A stretch of DNA of 64,000 bases, taken from contig OX465282.1 in the NCBI GenBank assembly GCA_949987705.1, positions 8,296,501-8,360,500 on the forward strand, read 5' to 3'. Source of the stretch: Thereva unica. Taxonomy: Eukaryota > Arthropoda > Insecta > Diptera > Therevidae. Position 1 is the stretch's first letter, and each line of letters opens with the position of its first letter. Under the pieces are notes generated by a model. It searched no databases. It saw nothing but the letters and a program-made list of their open reading frames with translations, and was not told the origin of the DNA. The position numbers and the translations under genes are program-made. Positions 11,120-20,899 of the stretch are shown here, piece by piece.

Positions 11120-11900
11120 TTGATATGCAGATTTTAAGCCTCACCCAGAACACCAGTTAGTGATCCTCTCTGAGAATAGTTTGCTCGTGGGGGTGAGGTC
11201 CAGAACCTCCTCCCCACCAAAGTCTAGTAATAACAAGTCTTTCATCTTCATACAAAAATTTCCGACCGTTGATTGTGTGCGTGCATATATGAACATCACT
11301 GCTGAGCAAAACTCAACGCATACTTCGTGAATTCAGCGAGACAAAGCCAGATTCTGTCTTTACGGTAAAGTATGCAGAACAGAAAAGGAAAGATAATTGA
11401 ATCAGCTGTCAAAATTGAAATCATCAAAACAAACGAGCAAATATGCACAAACACATCAACATTATCCCTATAGAAACTCATAAAATTTTCCCACTTATGG
11501 TTGTATTCCAGCGCGTATAAAAATGTTGCATTCTCTCTCTGATAGCCTGACATCGTCATTTGAAAAACTTGTGCATGCAGCTGTTCGCCTTTCACTAATT
11601 AACCATATGAAGATGAAAGACTTGTTAATTTCTAGACTTTGCTCCCCACTAGCATTCTTTGCAAATGATATTCATAAAACGAAACTCTAGGATGCACTAA
11701 CGACTCATTTAGATCGTCGTTCTCTGAATAGAGTGGTGAGCTTTTTGCATCAAAACCGATGACGAATTGTCGGTTCGCCTTGCTACAAAACTCGAACAAT
11801 TCTTCAACCTCCTGGGCTAGCACCATTGCTATATACCCGGAAAATATGCGGACGAAAGAATCTGATAACGCCTGCCGATAAAAATTGCTATCGAGATCTT
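11120..11900 (-). pseudogene. Jockey-type LINE endonuclease relic with internal insertion
   Basis: Minus strand. From about 11900 down to 11640 the frames read DSFVRIFSGYIA, then ELFEFCSKANRQFVIGFDAKSS, resembling the APE-type endonuclease block LV.YC....L.LIIGCDANSHH. From 11250 to 11130 they read GGEEVLDLTPTSKLFSERITNW, resembling REVLDLTL.S....ERI..W in the same domain. The two parts are in correct order but separated by about 350 bases bounded by an inverted repeat (11208-11251 and 11601-11650), which may be an inserted element. The catalytic DAN is changed to DAK. Decayed and frameshifted. Confidence 0.6.
11208..11650. repeat. Imperfect inverted repeat flanking about 350 bp
   Basis: CAAGTCTTTCATCTTCATA near 11232 and its reverse complement near 11605 lie inside longer matching arms of roughly 45 bases, which also pair CCCCACCAAAGTCTAG with CTAGACTTTGCTCCCC. 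The enclosed minus-strand open frame at 11296-11595 (99 codons) has one hydrophobic stretch and no known domain. It could be a MITE inserted in the LINE endonuclease relic. Confidence 0.55.
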
Positions 11901-11904
11901 CACC

Positions 11905-13630
11905 AGATATCTAGAGATAAAGTTAGTCATGGTTGAGCATACTTTATCTAATTAATTTCACACGAAATAAAGTTGTTGAAGCAACAAGCAGGCATCTTAG
12001 TCGATAATGATTTTTATTCATCTTGTGCAACTGAAGCCTTAAAAGTAAACCAAATGACCGAACTGGTTTTCTGAAAACCATTTTCATAAATGCCTTTGAT
12101 TTCCAAGGCACAATCCCCTCTGTCATCTCGCTCCTTTCACACTATACAAAATCCTCTTAAAATCTTCAACTTCCTGTTGAACTCATAAAATCAAAAATGT
12201 ATCGCCCTAACAAATAGGATAGAATTGAAGATCAAGAAACGCCGCAGAGACACCGCCTTCAAGAATTTCAATTAGAGCAATCATATTCCACGGATAGAAG
12301 CCTCCGAGATTAAATCAAAAAATTCGATTTCCTCTGCGTGTGATCAGCTATTACCGCCAGATTTAAGTGTAAAAGGCCAACAACAGATCAGACACACAGG
12401 TGCTGCGGTAGCCAAATTGATTCTCCGTTGAGTACCGCCAACAGTGGTCTAATTAACTCGAAATGGAGCTGAAAGGCCGAAACGAAGAAGTTGACTCAAG
12501 CCGAGAGCTTGTTAAAATTTTTAGCTCAAAACGTTTCTTTCGAGTTGTGTACCTATAGTGTGTAAGGAAGGTGTCGGAATTTTTCATCTCATCTCTGTTA
12601 TTTTTTTTAATCTTTTTTATTGAAGACGAGCTCACACCAACAGGAGGGCTTTAAACCAACAACGCTAATGGTAACTAGTCCAATTGATATTGAGCCTGCA
12701 GAGGTTTTTTCGGATAAGTGCTTTTCGGTCTAAAATACCATTTCGCTATGCCACTTTGGGCCTTTCTTATGGTATAATAAAATATTCAATTACGGAAACC
12801 GGGATGCGCTATTATATTACTTTCTCAATCATTTTCTGCCGTCTACAAAAATCCAGGTCCAGGAATTTAATTTTTTGTTTCTTATCGGAAGTAAGATTTT
12901 TTAATGATTTTGAAGAAATCGTGAGAAAGTGATTGAAATTTAGAAATCCGAAACAATTATGCCCGAAAAATTATGTTCATGCGCAAATGACTTACTATCT
13001 TACTTAATCACACATCGTTTTTATGAAAAAAAATCATAATCAATTCTAATTAAATTTTATTACAACGTTACATATTTTCATTGTCCAGAAAGCCATTCTG
13101 TATATAACTTCTGTAGTATCGCATTCGCGGCATCTAGAATGACGATATGAACTGAAATTTGCGCATGTAAAAATAAATAAAATGCAGAGAACCTGAGCCT
13201 GCAACGAAAAACTCCTTTAGTAAATTCCAAACATTCTGCCATAAAATAATGCGTGACACTAAAACAATTTTACCGTGTACCTAAGCTAAATTCTGCAAAT
13301 ACCTTAATGAAACAGAAGCCAATGTTTTACGGAAAGAAACTGGAGCCGATGGCATTTAATTATCTTAAGAATTATGTCGCCTTACATTTCGCAGTTGATC
13401 AGGAATTTACCATATGCGCAAAAGGTTCGAAAATTCGAGAAAGGATTAAAAAAATGCACCGTTGGAAATGTTACGAAATATAAAGGTTTTATCCTTGGGG
13501 AAGATCAAAATGGGTTCTCCATGCCAGTGAAAGAAACAGTACGGTGGAAAGAAGAAGTTGAGTTTGATTCTGGATTTAAAGAGTGGTAAAAGTAGGTAAG
13601 AATTTTTACCTGAAGCAACATTTCATCTTT
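11905..13630. other. Non-coding stretch with one weak unassigned open frame
   Basis: No domain is recognised. Overlapping plus-strand frames at 13253-13589 give FYGKKLEPMAFNYLKNYV and then GFILGEDQNGFSMPVKETVRW. This looks protein-like and could be a degraded YqaJ-type exonuclease, but the catalytic blocks are not visible, so no function is assigned. The rest is AT-rich with no repeat structure that I can support. Confidence 0.3.
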
Positions 13631-13639
13631 ATTTTAGTC

Positions 13640-13842
13640 GATCGTTTTCCAGTTGTGCTAATTATAAGTTTTTTTAATTTATTGATAAGTTAATAGTACT
13701 TGGGACATTATGACACTGTAAAGTTTTAAATCGTCAGCGTAAAAGAGTTGTGGAACATCCCTTGGTTTTTCGGTTAAATCGGAGATAAATATGTTGAACA
13801 AGAACGGGCTTAGAAGACTGCCCTGCGGGGCCCCGGAATTTA
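13640..13842 (-). pseudogene. LINE reverse transcriptase relic, palm part (3' side of Tc1 insertion)
   Basis: The minus strand reads NSGAPQGSLLSPFLFNIFISD and then VPQLFYADDLKLYS. This is the RT palm with PQGS.L.PLLF..FI.D and the catalytic YADD, the form usual in CR1/Jockey-like LINEs. The frame is open from the insertion point to just past the YADD motif. It is the downstream half of the RT whose upstream half lies at 15387-15600. Confidence 0.8.
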
Positions 13843-15384
13843 CACTACCGCTCAAAAGTATTAGGCCACCCTGATATTTTTGAATTTTCCATATTTATCG
13901 ACAATTTTTTGTTGTAAAATGATTTTATTATATCTTTAGTCTATGATTCTAGTGTTTCTGAACAAAAATTTTTTGGTTGGGTTAAAAAATATAGTGAATT
14001 TCTTGGAAAAAGGGTACATGTGCACTTTTTGGAAATGTCTTCAACCAATTGCGAGTGGGTTTTTCCAAACAACTTGACCAAATCTTTCAATGGGTTTTTT
14101 AATTATCGGATAACGGTACTGCAATTCAACAATGAGTACTTTTAATTTTTAGTTTACCTTATGCTCCTGCAAGGAAAACACCTTAATAATTTCATTGTGT
14201 GATTTTTCAATATGCCTAAAACCAAAGAACTTTCAATTGAAATGCGTGCTACTATAATTGCTTTTCATAAAACTGGCAAAATTAATCGCCAAATTTCGCG
14301 GGAATTGAAGATTTCAAAAACTGCAGTTGACTACAACGTTAAGAAATTCGCGAGTTCGCAATCTATGGAAAATAAAACACGAAGTGGAAGACCAAAAGTA
14401 ACAACTTTTAGTGAAGATAGGAAGATAGCGATAACCAGTAAACGCAATAGACGCCTTACCCTGCCAGAAATAGCAGCGGAAATGAATGTGGAGCGAAGTC
14501 AATCCGTCAGTGTGTCAACGGTCAAACGAAGACTTTAAGAAGCAGACCTTCATGGCCGCGTCGCTTTAAGAAAGCCATTGTTATGGGCCATTAATAAGAA
14601 GAAGAGGTTGCAATGGGCCAAAGAATATAAAGATTGGACACTGGATGCTTGGAAAAATGTCTTGTGGAGCGACGAGTCCAAATTTGAAGTTTACGGTTCT
14701 AGGCGAAGAACCTTTGTGCGGAGGGGAACGGGCGATCGACCAATGTTTAGTGCCTACCGTCAAACATGGGGCGGGTCCGTTATGGTGTGGGGTTGTTTCG
14801 GTGGCGATCGGATAGGTCATATTGCCAGAATCCAAGGAATAATGAGGAAGGAGCAGTACCGGGATATCCTAGAAAACGAAATGCTACCATCTGGACTTCG
14901 CATTTTTGGAGAAAAATTTACGTTTCAGCACGACAATAACCCGAAACACACTTCCAAGCTGTGTAAAGATTACTTGAATAAATTATCAGCTGAAGGGACA
15001 CTCAATGTTATGGTTTGGCCAGCGCAGTCTCCTGACCTCACCCCAATAGAGCTTCTATGGGATGAACTCGACCGAAATATCCGAAAAACTTGCCCAACAT
15101 CAACGGACCACTTGTGGGATATCCTACAAGCAACGTGGAATGAAATTTCAGGAGAAACATTAATAAAACTACTAAGAAGAATGCCGAAACTTTGTGAAGA
15201 AACGGGTGGACATATTGATGAGTCCAAAATTTAATATTATATTTATAATTTCCACTACTTTTTTGTTATTCTTAATTTAAATTTAAATAGAAAGCAACTA
15301 TTGTTCATCAAAAAATTTTTAATTATCTCCCTGACCCCGAATAAACTCATTTTTAGGGTGGCCTAATACTTTTGAGCGGTAGTG
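13843..15384 (+). mobile_element. Tc1-like transposon with DD38E spacing, 1542 bp, near-intact
   Basis: Perfect 30-bp terminal inverted repeats start CACTACCGCTCAAAAGTATT and continue through GGCCACCCT. TA dinucleotides flank both ends (13841-13842 and 15385-15386), the Tc1/mariner target duplication. One transposase frame fills the middle and is broken by a single in-frame stop. The element sits inside a LINE RT relic and separates its two halves without loss that I can see. Length, terminal repeats and TA target fit Tc1-type elements. The Asp-to-Glu spacing (38 residues) differs from DD34E of classic Tc1 and matches the DD38E group described as Intruder. Confidence 0.93.
14212..15234 (+). 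pseudogene. Tc1-like DD38E transposase with one premature stop
   Basis: 340 codon positions in one frame with a single TAA at residue 109, between VKRRL and EADLHGRVALRKPLL, where relatives have an Arg or similar. N-terminal helix-turn-helix: ELSIEMRATIIAFHKTGKI to about residue 50, then a second HTH with an RSGRPKVTT linker. DDE domain: Asp154 in VLWSDESKF, Asp241 in FQHDNNPKHTS, Glu280 in SPDLTPIELLWDELDR, with 38 residues between the last two. GGSVMVWGCF is intact. All catalytic residues are present, so a one-codon reversion or readthrough would restore the frame. The start is the first ATG of the frame, 370 bases inside the left end. Confidence 0.92.
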
Positions 15385-15386
15385 TA

Positions 15387-15600
15387 AATCGTTTTCCCTT
15401 GATAAAAATCTTGAAACTTAACCACTTAAGTACTACCGTTATGATTTTATCCATCCAAGGGCAGGACAATATCAGGTCCAAATTATACAAGTTTTGCTAT
15501 TAAAATATTGCGGTTAACACGATCAAAAGCCTTACTAAAATCCACCCGTTCTCCATACAACACCCGTTCTCCAAATCCGTACTTATTGCTCGTTAAGAAG
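15387..15600 (-). pseudogene. LINE reverse transcriptase relic, finger/palm part (5' side of Tc1 insertion)
   Basis: The minus strand reads GERVDFSKAFDRVNRNILI, the RT palm block with the first catalytic Asp (DFSKAFD in CR1/Jockey-like LINEs). Decayed sequence with stops then runs up to the Tc1 end. Together with 13640-13842 it forms one continuous RT interrupted at the TA target. A GGAGAACGGGTG word is duplicated just upstream of DFSKAFD. Confidence 0.75.
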
Positions 15601-15604
15601 TGGG

Positions 15605-17570
15605 TCAATGAAGGGAGCTAAAGGGTCTACCAATAAGAGGGACAGGACCGGGACAAGGTTAAGTTGGCTGTGTTCCCGTTTCTTGGACGGTTGCATTGGA
15701 GGATTTGCAGATTCTCGACAACCTGGTCTACATCTTTAGAGTCAGCTTCAATTGATACATTCCAACCATCTGAAGGATAATTGTGGGTTTTGTTTATCCC
15801 TAAATAGAGGAACAGGCCGCTGGAGCTGTGTAAATTGTCCAGACCCATCATCTTAATCTCTTTTGTTTTGACAAAGATTATAGCATACACTGTATCTTCA
15901 CATCAGGTGGAAACTGGAGCTCTCGCTTAATCAACTGTAACAGCATAATGGCGCGAGTATGCAATGGGCGCCATTTATGCGAGGTATTTCCCTACTTAGC
16001 CAGAAGCGCGGAAAAGCCTGACCAAGAGCGCAATCCCAGACATACAACAAATCGGAACTCGTATCCTCCCCAATCGCCGATTCTTCTGTTAGGGGGATTG
16101 CTGCCGGCCACACGGAGTTCATTAGTTCGCCGGTTGGGGTCGTGGGGTGTGTGGCCGGGCCTATACTTTTCATGGTTCACCAGTTACCTGTGACTATGAA
16201 AATTCATCTTCAGTTCCAATCATACTTCGGGCATCGCTGAGCCGTGTTATTGTAGTCCGTTCCCTTGCCAGTTGATAGTATGGATAACCATCACCTGACA
16301 AGGAAATAAATCACCTAAGAACCCTGAGTAGAAATAAATTCCGCCCCAACCATTCCCAAAAGAAAATCTAGCAAATTGAGTTAATCATTATAAATATTAA
16401 ATTTCCCTGTTTATTTCAGATACAATTATCAAAACACGAACAAAAGAGGTAACATGAGTAGTCAATGGCATGGGGCAAGTATCATTGTCAAATGCAACCA
16501 CTTAAATATACTCAACTTCCAAAACCTTAATCTAAAAAACGTGTCGCGTTGGTACCAAAACGTCCCGTTTTTTTACACAAGATATCACAAATAAATGGTT
16601 CAATTTAACGGAGAACAAATTGCCTGGAAACAACAAGAAAAACAAATTCCCAACAAGGAGCAAACAAATTTACAAACAATTATAAATAAGATCAAAATTA
16701 TTACTAACGACACTTAGAATTTTTGTATATTAATAAATTAAAGCATAACTAAATATTTTATGTTCTGTTGTGTATGTTTGTTTTGTATTTTTTTTTTTAT
16801 TTATTTGTATTGTGTATATTTTATATTTTCGATTTTCTTAATAATGCTTTTTTATGTCGATACGTTATATTTTGTTGTAAATAAAACAAATTAAAGATGA
16901 CGACGTCTTCGTAGCGATTGGTTTTTCTTCTTTAATGTTATCACAATCAATTACTTTTTCTATCTTCACAGAAGTTTCAACTTTCGGTTCTAATTTAATC
17001 TCATCCAAAGGTTTTAAGACTATATTTTCCGCTGAAATATGGTTGCTATCTAAATTCATCAAATCTTCTCTATTTCATTGGTGAAAATTGAAGTTCCCCC
17101 ATATTAGGTGGACCATTTAAGTTCTTCGGCGGCTCTGTTAATTTATTCTTCAAGCAATAAAAAAGGAAAATTTAAAAAAAATGGCCTGGATACAGACTCT
17201 ACAAATCATAAAACAAGAAGTGCAGAAAGCGAAGGACCATCTTGAAGACCCTACGAAACCAGTACACCTGGTTCTACTGTTACTACCGAGAATTAAGTAA
17301 TTGACGAGATCTGACGGCAATATAACGACACCATAACTTGTTCAGCACTGCTTGTAGTTTTTAACAAAATTCTGCTAAATATAGGCGAAGCACCTATTGA
17401 TGAGACTTTGGGAACAGAGCTTCCGCTGGCTTCCTTTCAACGCTGAATTCTGTTCAAAACAGATCTTGTGTCATGGATAATATCACTTTTAAATAGGTTC
17501 AATTTCTTTCAAAAATATTCGGCTTCGTTTAATTACTTTTATTCATTTTTACTTAAAAGAAAATTCTGTG
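15605..17570. other. Non-coding stretch with a GC-rich block, unassigned
   Basis: 15890-16200 is GC-rich and carries overlapping open frames on both strands (80 codons minus, 81 plus) without a recognisable domain. A minus-strand frame at 15627-15890 is also unassigned. At 16865-17062 a minus-strand 65-codon frame is acidic and lysine-rich (EIKLEPKVE, EKVIDCDNIKEEK) and could be a piece of a host exon, but no splice signals convince me. The rest is AT-rich. Confidence 0.35.
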
Positions 17571-17574
17571 ACAT

Positions 17575-18135
17575 TAGAGTCCCCGGCTATTGCAAAATTG
17601 GCTTATACCCCTGCTTCACCGCCCTAATTTTAATCAAGTTCACTTCAATATGCAAAAGTGGCTTCACCGGCATTGTTCAGTAGAGAAAGCTTCGTGTATG
17701 ACGTATTACATTTGAAAGCTCCTTTATAGAGATGGAAAATGGAATTTTCAATGCTTTGTGGGATTTAAATTTTTTATTTAATAATACCTATTATAAAATA
17801 AATGTAATTGAGTATATATTTATTCATTGACAGACATCTATACTTCCTTTTTTGATCCATGTTTATTTTTTCAAAGCTCTTACTTTAACTGTCATGTAAT
17901 AATACATCAGTTGCCATGGAAATATTCCAATTTTTTACTCTCTTTTGAGCGAGCTTTTACTTTGAAACTCAATTTCATGTTCTGTAGGCCCAAAGCAGGC
18001 ATTTTTTCCTGACTTTAAAATGTGAAAAATGTATGGGAAATCAGGAAATTTTAAAGTACAGTAGACTAATTTGCTCGAACTTGCAAAAATTTGGCGGTGA
18101 AGCCGGGGTATTAAAAAAACTAAAATTCTCGAAAA
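17575..18135. repeat. MITE-like element with imperfect inverted ends
   Basis: TACCCCTGCTTCACCGCC near 17607 and TACCCCGGCTTCACCGCC, as the reverse complement of about 18093-18110, form inverted ends about 500 bases apart, with further AAATTTT/AATTTTA matches beside them. The interior is AT-rich and has no transposase motif. The boundaries are approximate and I could not fix a target duplication. Confidence 0.5.
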
Positions 18136-18369
18136 TTCAATCATATTGATCTTTTACGAATCTTCCCATCACTCATTTTTTTTTCCTTTTTTTCCTCGTT
18201 TTTTTTTCTCTTTTTTCTTCTCCTACTTTGTTTCCCGAACAACTTCTAGATTTCATTCCCGATAGTGATTTTGAGTCAAGTAGTTTTTTAGGGATTCCGT
18301 GCAATAAAACTGACCGTTACACAACATAACTCTGGGTTAACTTTGTCAAAGGGTAAAATAACAAAGGTT

Positions 18370-18465
18370 ACACCACATTGTCATCAAAATCGAGGAAGCC
18401 CTCCTACTATGTGAATTCCTCGACATAGAGGGTGATTTCGATAACACTGTCCAGAATTCTGACTC
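18370..18465 (+). pseudogene. Jockey-type RT palm fragment (about 95 bp)
   Basis: One plus-strand frame reads HHIVIKIEEALLLCEFLDIEGDFDN, matching the RT palm block V..IE.AL.......FLDIEGAFDN of Jockey-type LINEs. It equals the FLDIEGAFNNV block in the relic at 6175-7267. Nothing else of the element is joined to it on this side. Confidence 0.55.
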
Positions 18466-19016
18466 TCAGAAAGCAGGAGCAGGGCGTGACATTCTTGTCT
18501 TCTTCTTCTTTGATCCGTTAGCTGGTTTTTGGTGACTTCTCGATCCTCGGAAACGGGTAATTCTTAGGTCACCCTCGATATTCTTTAGCCAGTTTTTCTT
18601 CGGTGCCAATCGCTGGATTCTCCAGCCTGTGCTACGGTCTCGCCACCAGAGAAGTTTACGTGGCAAGCAGTCATCATCCATTCGGCCAACATGTTCAAAC
18701 CACCGTAGTCGATGTTTTTGCATTTCTCCTTAGATAAGTGTCTTCTGTGATCACGTAATGAGACACCGAGGAAGACATCGAGCTTCTTAGCGTCCAGTTT
18801 GAGCATTGTATACGTTTCAGATCCACAAAGAAGAATCGGAAGGATCAACGTTCGGTAAAGGCCTACTTTTGTTTTGATGAAAATATTTGTTCGTTTCCAT
18901 ATGCACCACTTGTGCGAGGCGGAGGCTGCTGTTGCCTGGCCGATGCGGCTGTGACAGTTCTTGTACCCTAAGTGGTCTCCAACATTAGTTTCAAGGCTAT
19001 CATTATTGTTGCTTAC
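18466..19016 (-). pseudogene. RTE-type LINE C-terminal relic with (GAA)n tail
   Basis: The minus strand gives SRIGQATAA, TKVGLYRTLILPILLCGSET, KLDVFLGVSLRDHRRHL, and after a frameshift HRLRWFEHVGRMDDDCLPRKLL and GAPKKNWLK-like WxDxIxxDL. This is the RT thumb-to-end region of RTE-type ORFs, often annotated craniofacial development protein 2-like. A GAAGAAGAAGAC tail at 18497-18511 marks its 3' end, as in the relics ending at 47374, 33716 and the small insert ending 19860. One frameshift splits two open frames. Confidence 0.8.
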
Positions 19017-19029
19017 TATCATTCAGAGC

Positions 19030-19315
19030 GATTATTCCAGTTAGCTCTGTCTGGGAGGAACTTATCCGGCCTAGGGGTCCAAGAAATCTTCACTGGTTTA
19101 CGACGGGTCAAAGATGGAGCATGGACAGTGTCGCAAAACCAAATTCCAAAGTATTGATTGTGATTGTTTTCAAGACTGAAATATATGCCATTGAGACCTG
19201 CACTAGGCTCAACCTTTAAAAATGGGTGAAAGGCACCAAAAAAAATGTTCTCGATAGAAATTTGTTCCAAAATAGTTGCAGATATACTCCAGAGCCTTAG
19301 AAGGAAAAATATGGT
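19030..19315 (+). pseudogene. Jockey-type LINE RNase H fragment
   Basis: The plus strand reads HWFTTGQRWSMDSVA and then VIVFKTEIYAIETCTRLNL. These match the RNase H start (W.TDGS....G.G) and the second block (VFQAEIYAI..CA..NL) with the conserved Glu of Jockey-type ORF2. A degraded stretch follows, where the ILSDSQAA motif should be. The TDGS Asp is lost. It adjoins, in opposite orientation, the RTE relic ending at 19016. Confidence 0.62.
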
Positions 19316-19559
19316 ATCATTCTACTTAGGGTCTAAAGCAGTGGTCTCCAAAGTGCGGTACACGTTCCCAGATGACACTAAATTTCTCTTCAAAGTACTT
19401 TATGTCCTCGTTTTTTCTGAGATATTCAATACTGTTGCGAAGGATTCTCATGTCTTCTGAGTTTTCCTCATCATCAGAATATTCACTGCCTGTTTTTATC
19501 CTTTTGATCTTCCTCCAGCGTTCGCCATGATTGTCGACCTCTGGTCAAGCTTTTTCAGT

Positions 19560-19880
19560 TTTTTGGATGGGTGGGGAAGTGGAAAAGGCGAAGGACCGTA
19601 GGGCTGGCCGGGATTCGAACCCGGGACCTCCGGGATAGTAGTCAGGCGCCTTATCCCTAGATTTAACTCCGCCGTCGTCTGGTCCCAAACCCAGGGTGTG
19701 AGGAGGGTGGTCGATCTGACGAATTGACCAGAATCGGGAAACCGAAGAAACTAGGCAAGAAACCGCATTTTTCAAAGTGGCACCAACAGCAGCGTATCAG
19801 CTGCGGGGTCGTCCCGCTCGCATCGCCAGCTAATGAATCCAAGAAGAAGAAGAAGACCCGTAGATTACTGAGGCCCCCAA
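19560..19880 (-). repeat. tRNA-derived SINE copy 1, split by a 197-bp insert
   Basis: On the minus strand there is a tRNA-like head with B box GGTTCGAATCC (19611-19621 reversed), CTACTATCCCGGAGGTCCC, and a GGCCCTAC...CTTCGCCTTTTCCACTT tail. It is closely similar to 43108-43218. The A-box side is interrupted at 19664-19860 by an insert flanked by TAGATT (19658-19663 and 19861-19866). RNA polymerase III transcription is expected for such heads, but the cloverleaf pairs poorly, so this is not a working tRNA. Confidence 0.75.
19664..19860 (+). mobile_element. Small retroposon insert with TAGATT duplication and (AAG)n tail
   Basis: A 197-bp insert within a tRNA-derived SINE, flanked by a 6-bp duplication TAGATT. 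It ends in AAGAAGAAGAAGAAGAC, the tail found on the RTE-type relics in this window. It has no RT motif. Duplication plus tail indicates retroposition, probably driven in trans by the RTE-type element. Confidence 0.65.
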
Positions 19881-20375
19881 ACAACAACTGATCATCTGAA
19901 ATTCTAGAAATCAAGTAGGTTTGCACTTTGATCCACTACCTACTACTAACATTAAAATAATTTTTTTATTAAAACTAAGTAGTTTTTTTAAAACACACCA
20001 AAACCTTATCTGTTAGAAGCTTAGATTTACAAGATCAGAAAAGATCATTAATTTCGACTTAAACAGTAGTTAAAAATTAATAGTTACAACTTTCTCTTTA
20101 CTGTTATCAACAAAAAAATTAAATTTGCATCCTGATCTAACCAAAAAAAAATCGATATTTATATGATCATATGCAAAACGAATTAGCGTTTAACTGCAGA
20201 TCAGTAACAAAAAAACCAATCCAGATCGGGTGATCTGACCATTCTGAATAAACAACAACTAAAAAAAATCTTAATCCAGCAACTAATTAAATCAAGAAAC
20301 AATCTCATAATTCCATCGTATTCGTATCAAATCGGAAATATTAAACCCAAGTGATATTCTCTCAGCGTTCACTGA

Positions 20376-20894
20376 TCATTTGGGTAAAATACGAAGCATA
20401 AATGTCATCTTCCATGTGCGCTTCCAGCATAAAATCGTACTAAATTCAACGTGAGGCAAAAAAGGTAAAGGACAAGAACTGAGCCGAGAGTTTTTAATCC
20501 TTGGCCTTAAGTAGTCCAAGTTATAAACTGCCATGGAGATTATCATAAAAACCACTTTCAGAGCCTGTCTCAACTTTTTTTCCTGATTGGGTTTATGACA
20601 TCGATGACACTTTATTATTGTTAGCCACACACATACACCGGTACATCCGGAGCGCGGCCGCACTGCGCTACCTTGCCGGCATCCTCCAGGTGAGATGAAT
20701 GCTTCTACTCCAGTTCCATTTCTGGATGATTGTCCCGACCACACACATAGAATATCGATCGGCGGTTTAACAAATTGGTGATGGCGCTGTTTTTGTGGAT
20801 CAAAGCGACCATTGACTCTGGCAGAGTTCTTAGCCATATCTTTGGATTCATTACGAGCTAAGTTTTTAGTAAAAGGCATAAAAAGGGGAGCCAT
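20376..20894 (-). CDS. Unassigned open frame, 172 codons (doubtful)
   Basis: The longest unbroken open frame in a stretch without transposon signals. The predicted protein is basic, with a Gly/Ser/Arg-rich middle, a CHRCH pair and a hydrophobic stretch near residues 113-123. I recognise no domain. A CAG|GTGAGA at about 20690 on the opposite strand could instead be a splice donor of a plus-strand exon. The frame includes a local GC-rich patch (20630-20760), which lowers stop frequency by chance. It may be an accidental frame. Confidence 0.2.
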   Translation of the reverse strand: MAPLFMPFTKNLARNESKDMAKNSARVNGRFDPQKQRHHQFVKPPIDILCVWSGQSSRNGTGVEAFISPGGCRQGSAVRPRSGCTGVCVWLTIIKCHRCHKPNQEKKLRQALKVVFMIISMAVYNLDYLRPRIKNSRLSSCPLPFLPHVEFSTILCWKRTWKMTFMLRILPK

Positions 20895-20899
20895 TCGTG

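Noticed and set aside
13253..13589. YqaJ-type exonuclease gene
   Set aside because: A FYGKKLEPMAF-like segment is suggestive, but catalytic blocks are missing and the frame shifts. Left unassigned.
16865..17062. Host exon with an acidic low-complexity product
   Set aside because: No convincing splice sites or domain; 65 codons are compatible with chance.
19329..19480. hAT element beginning CAGTGGTCTCCAAAGTGCGG
   Set aside because: The left end word is typical, but no partner end, duplication or transposase was found, and a minus-strand reading crosses it without a boundary.
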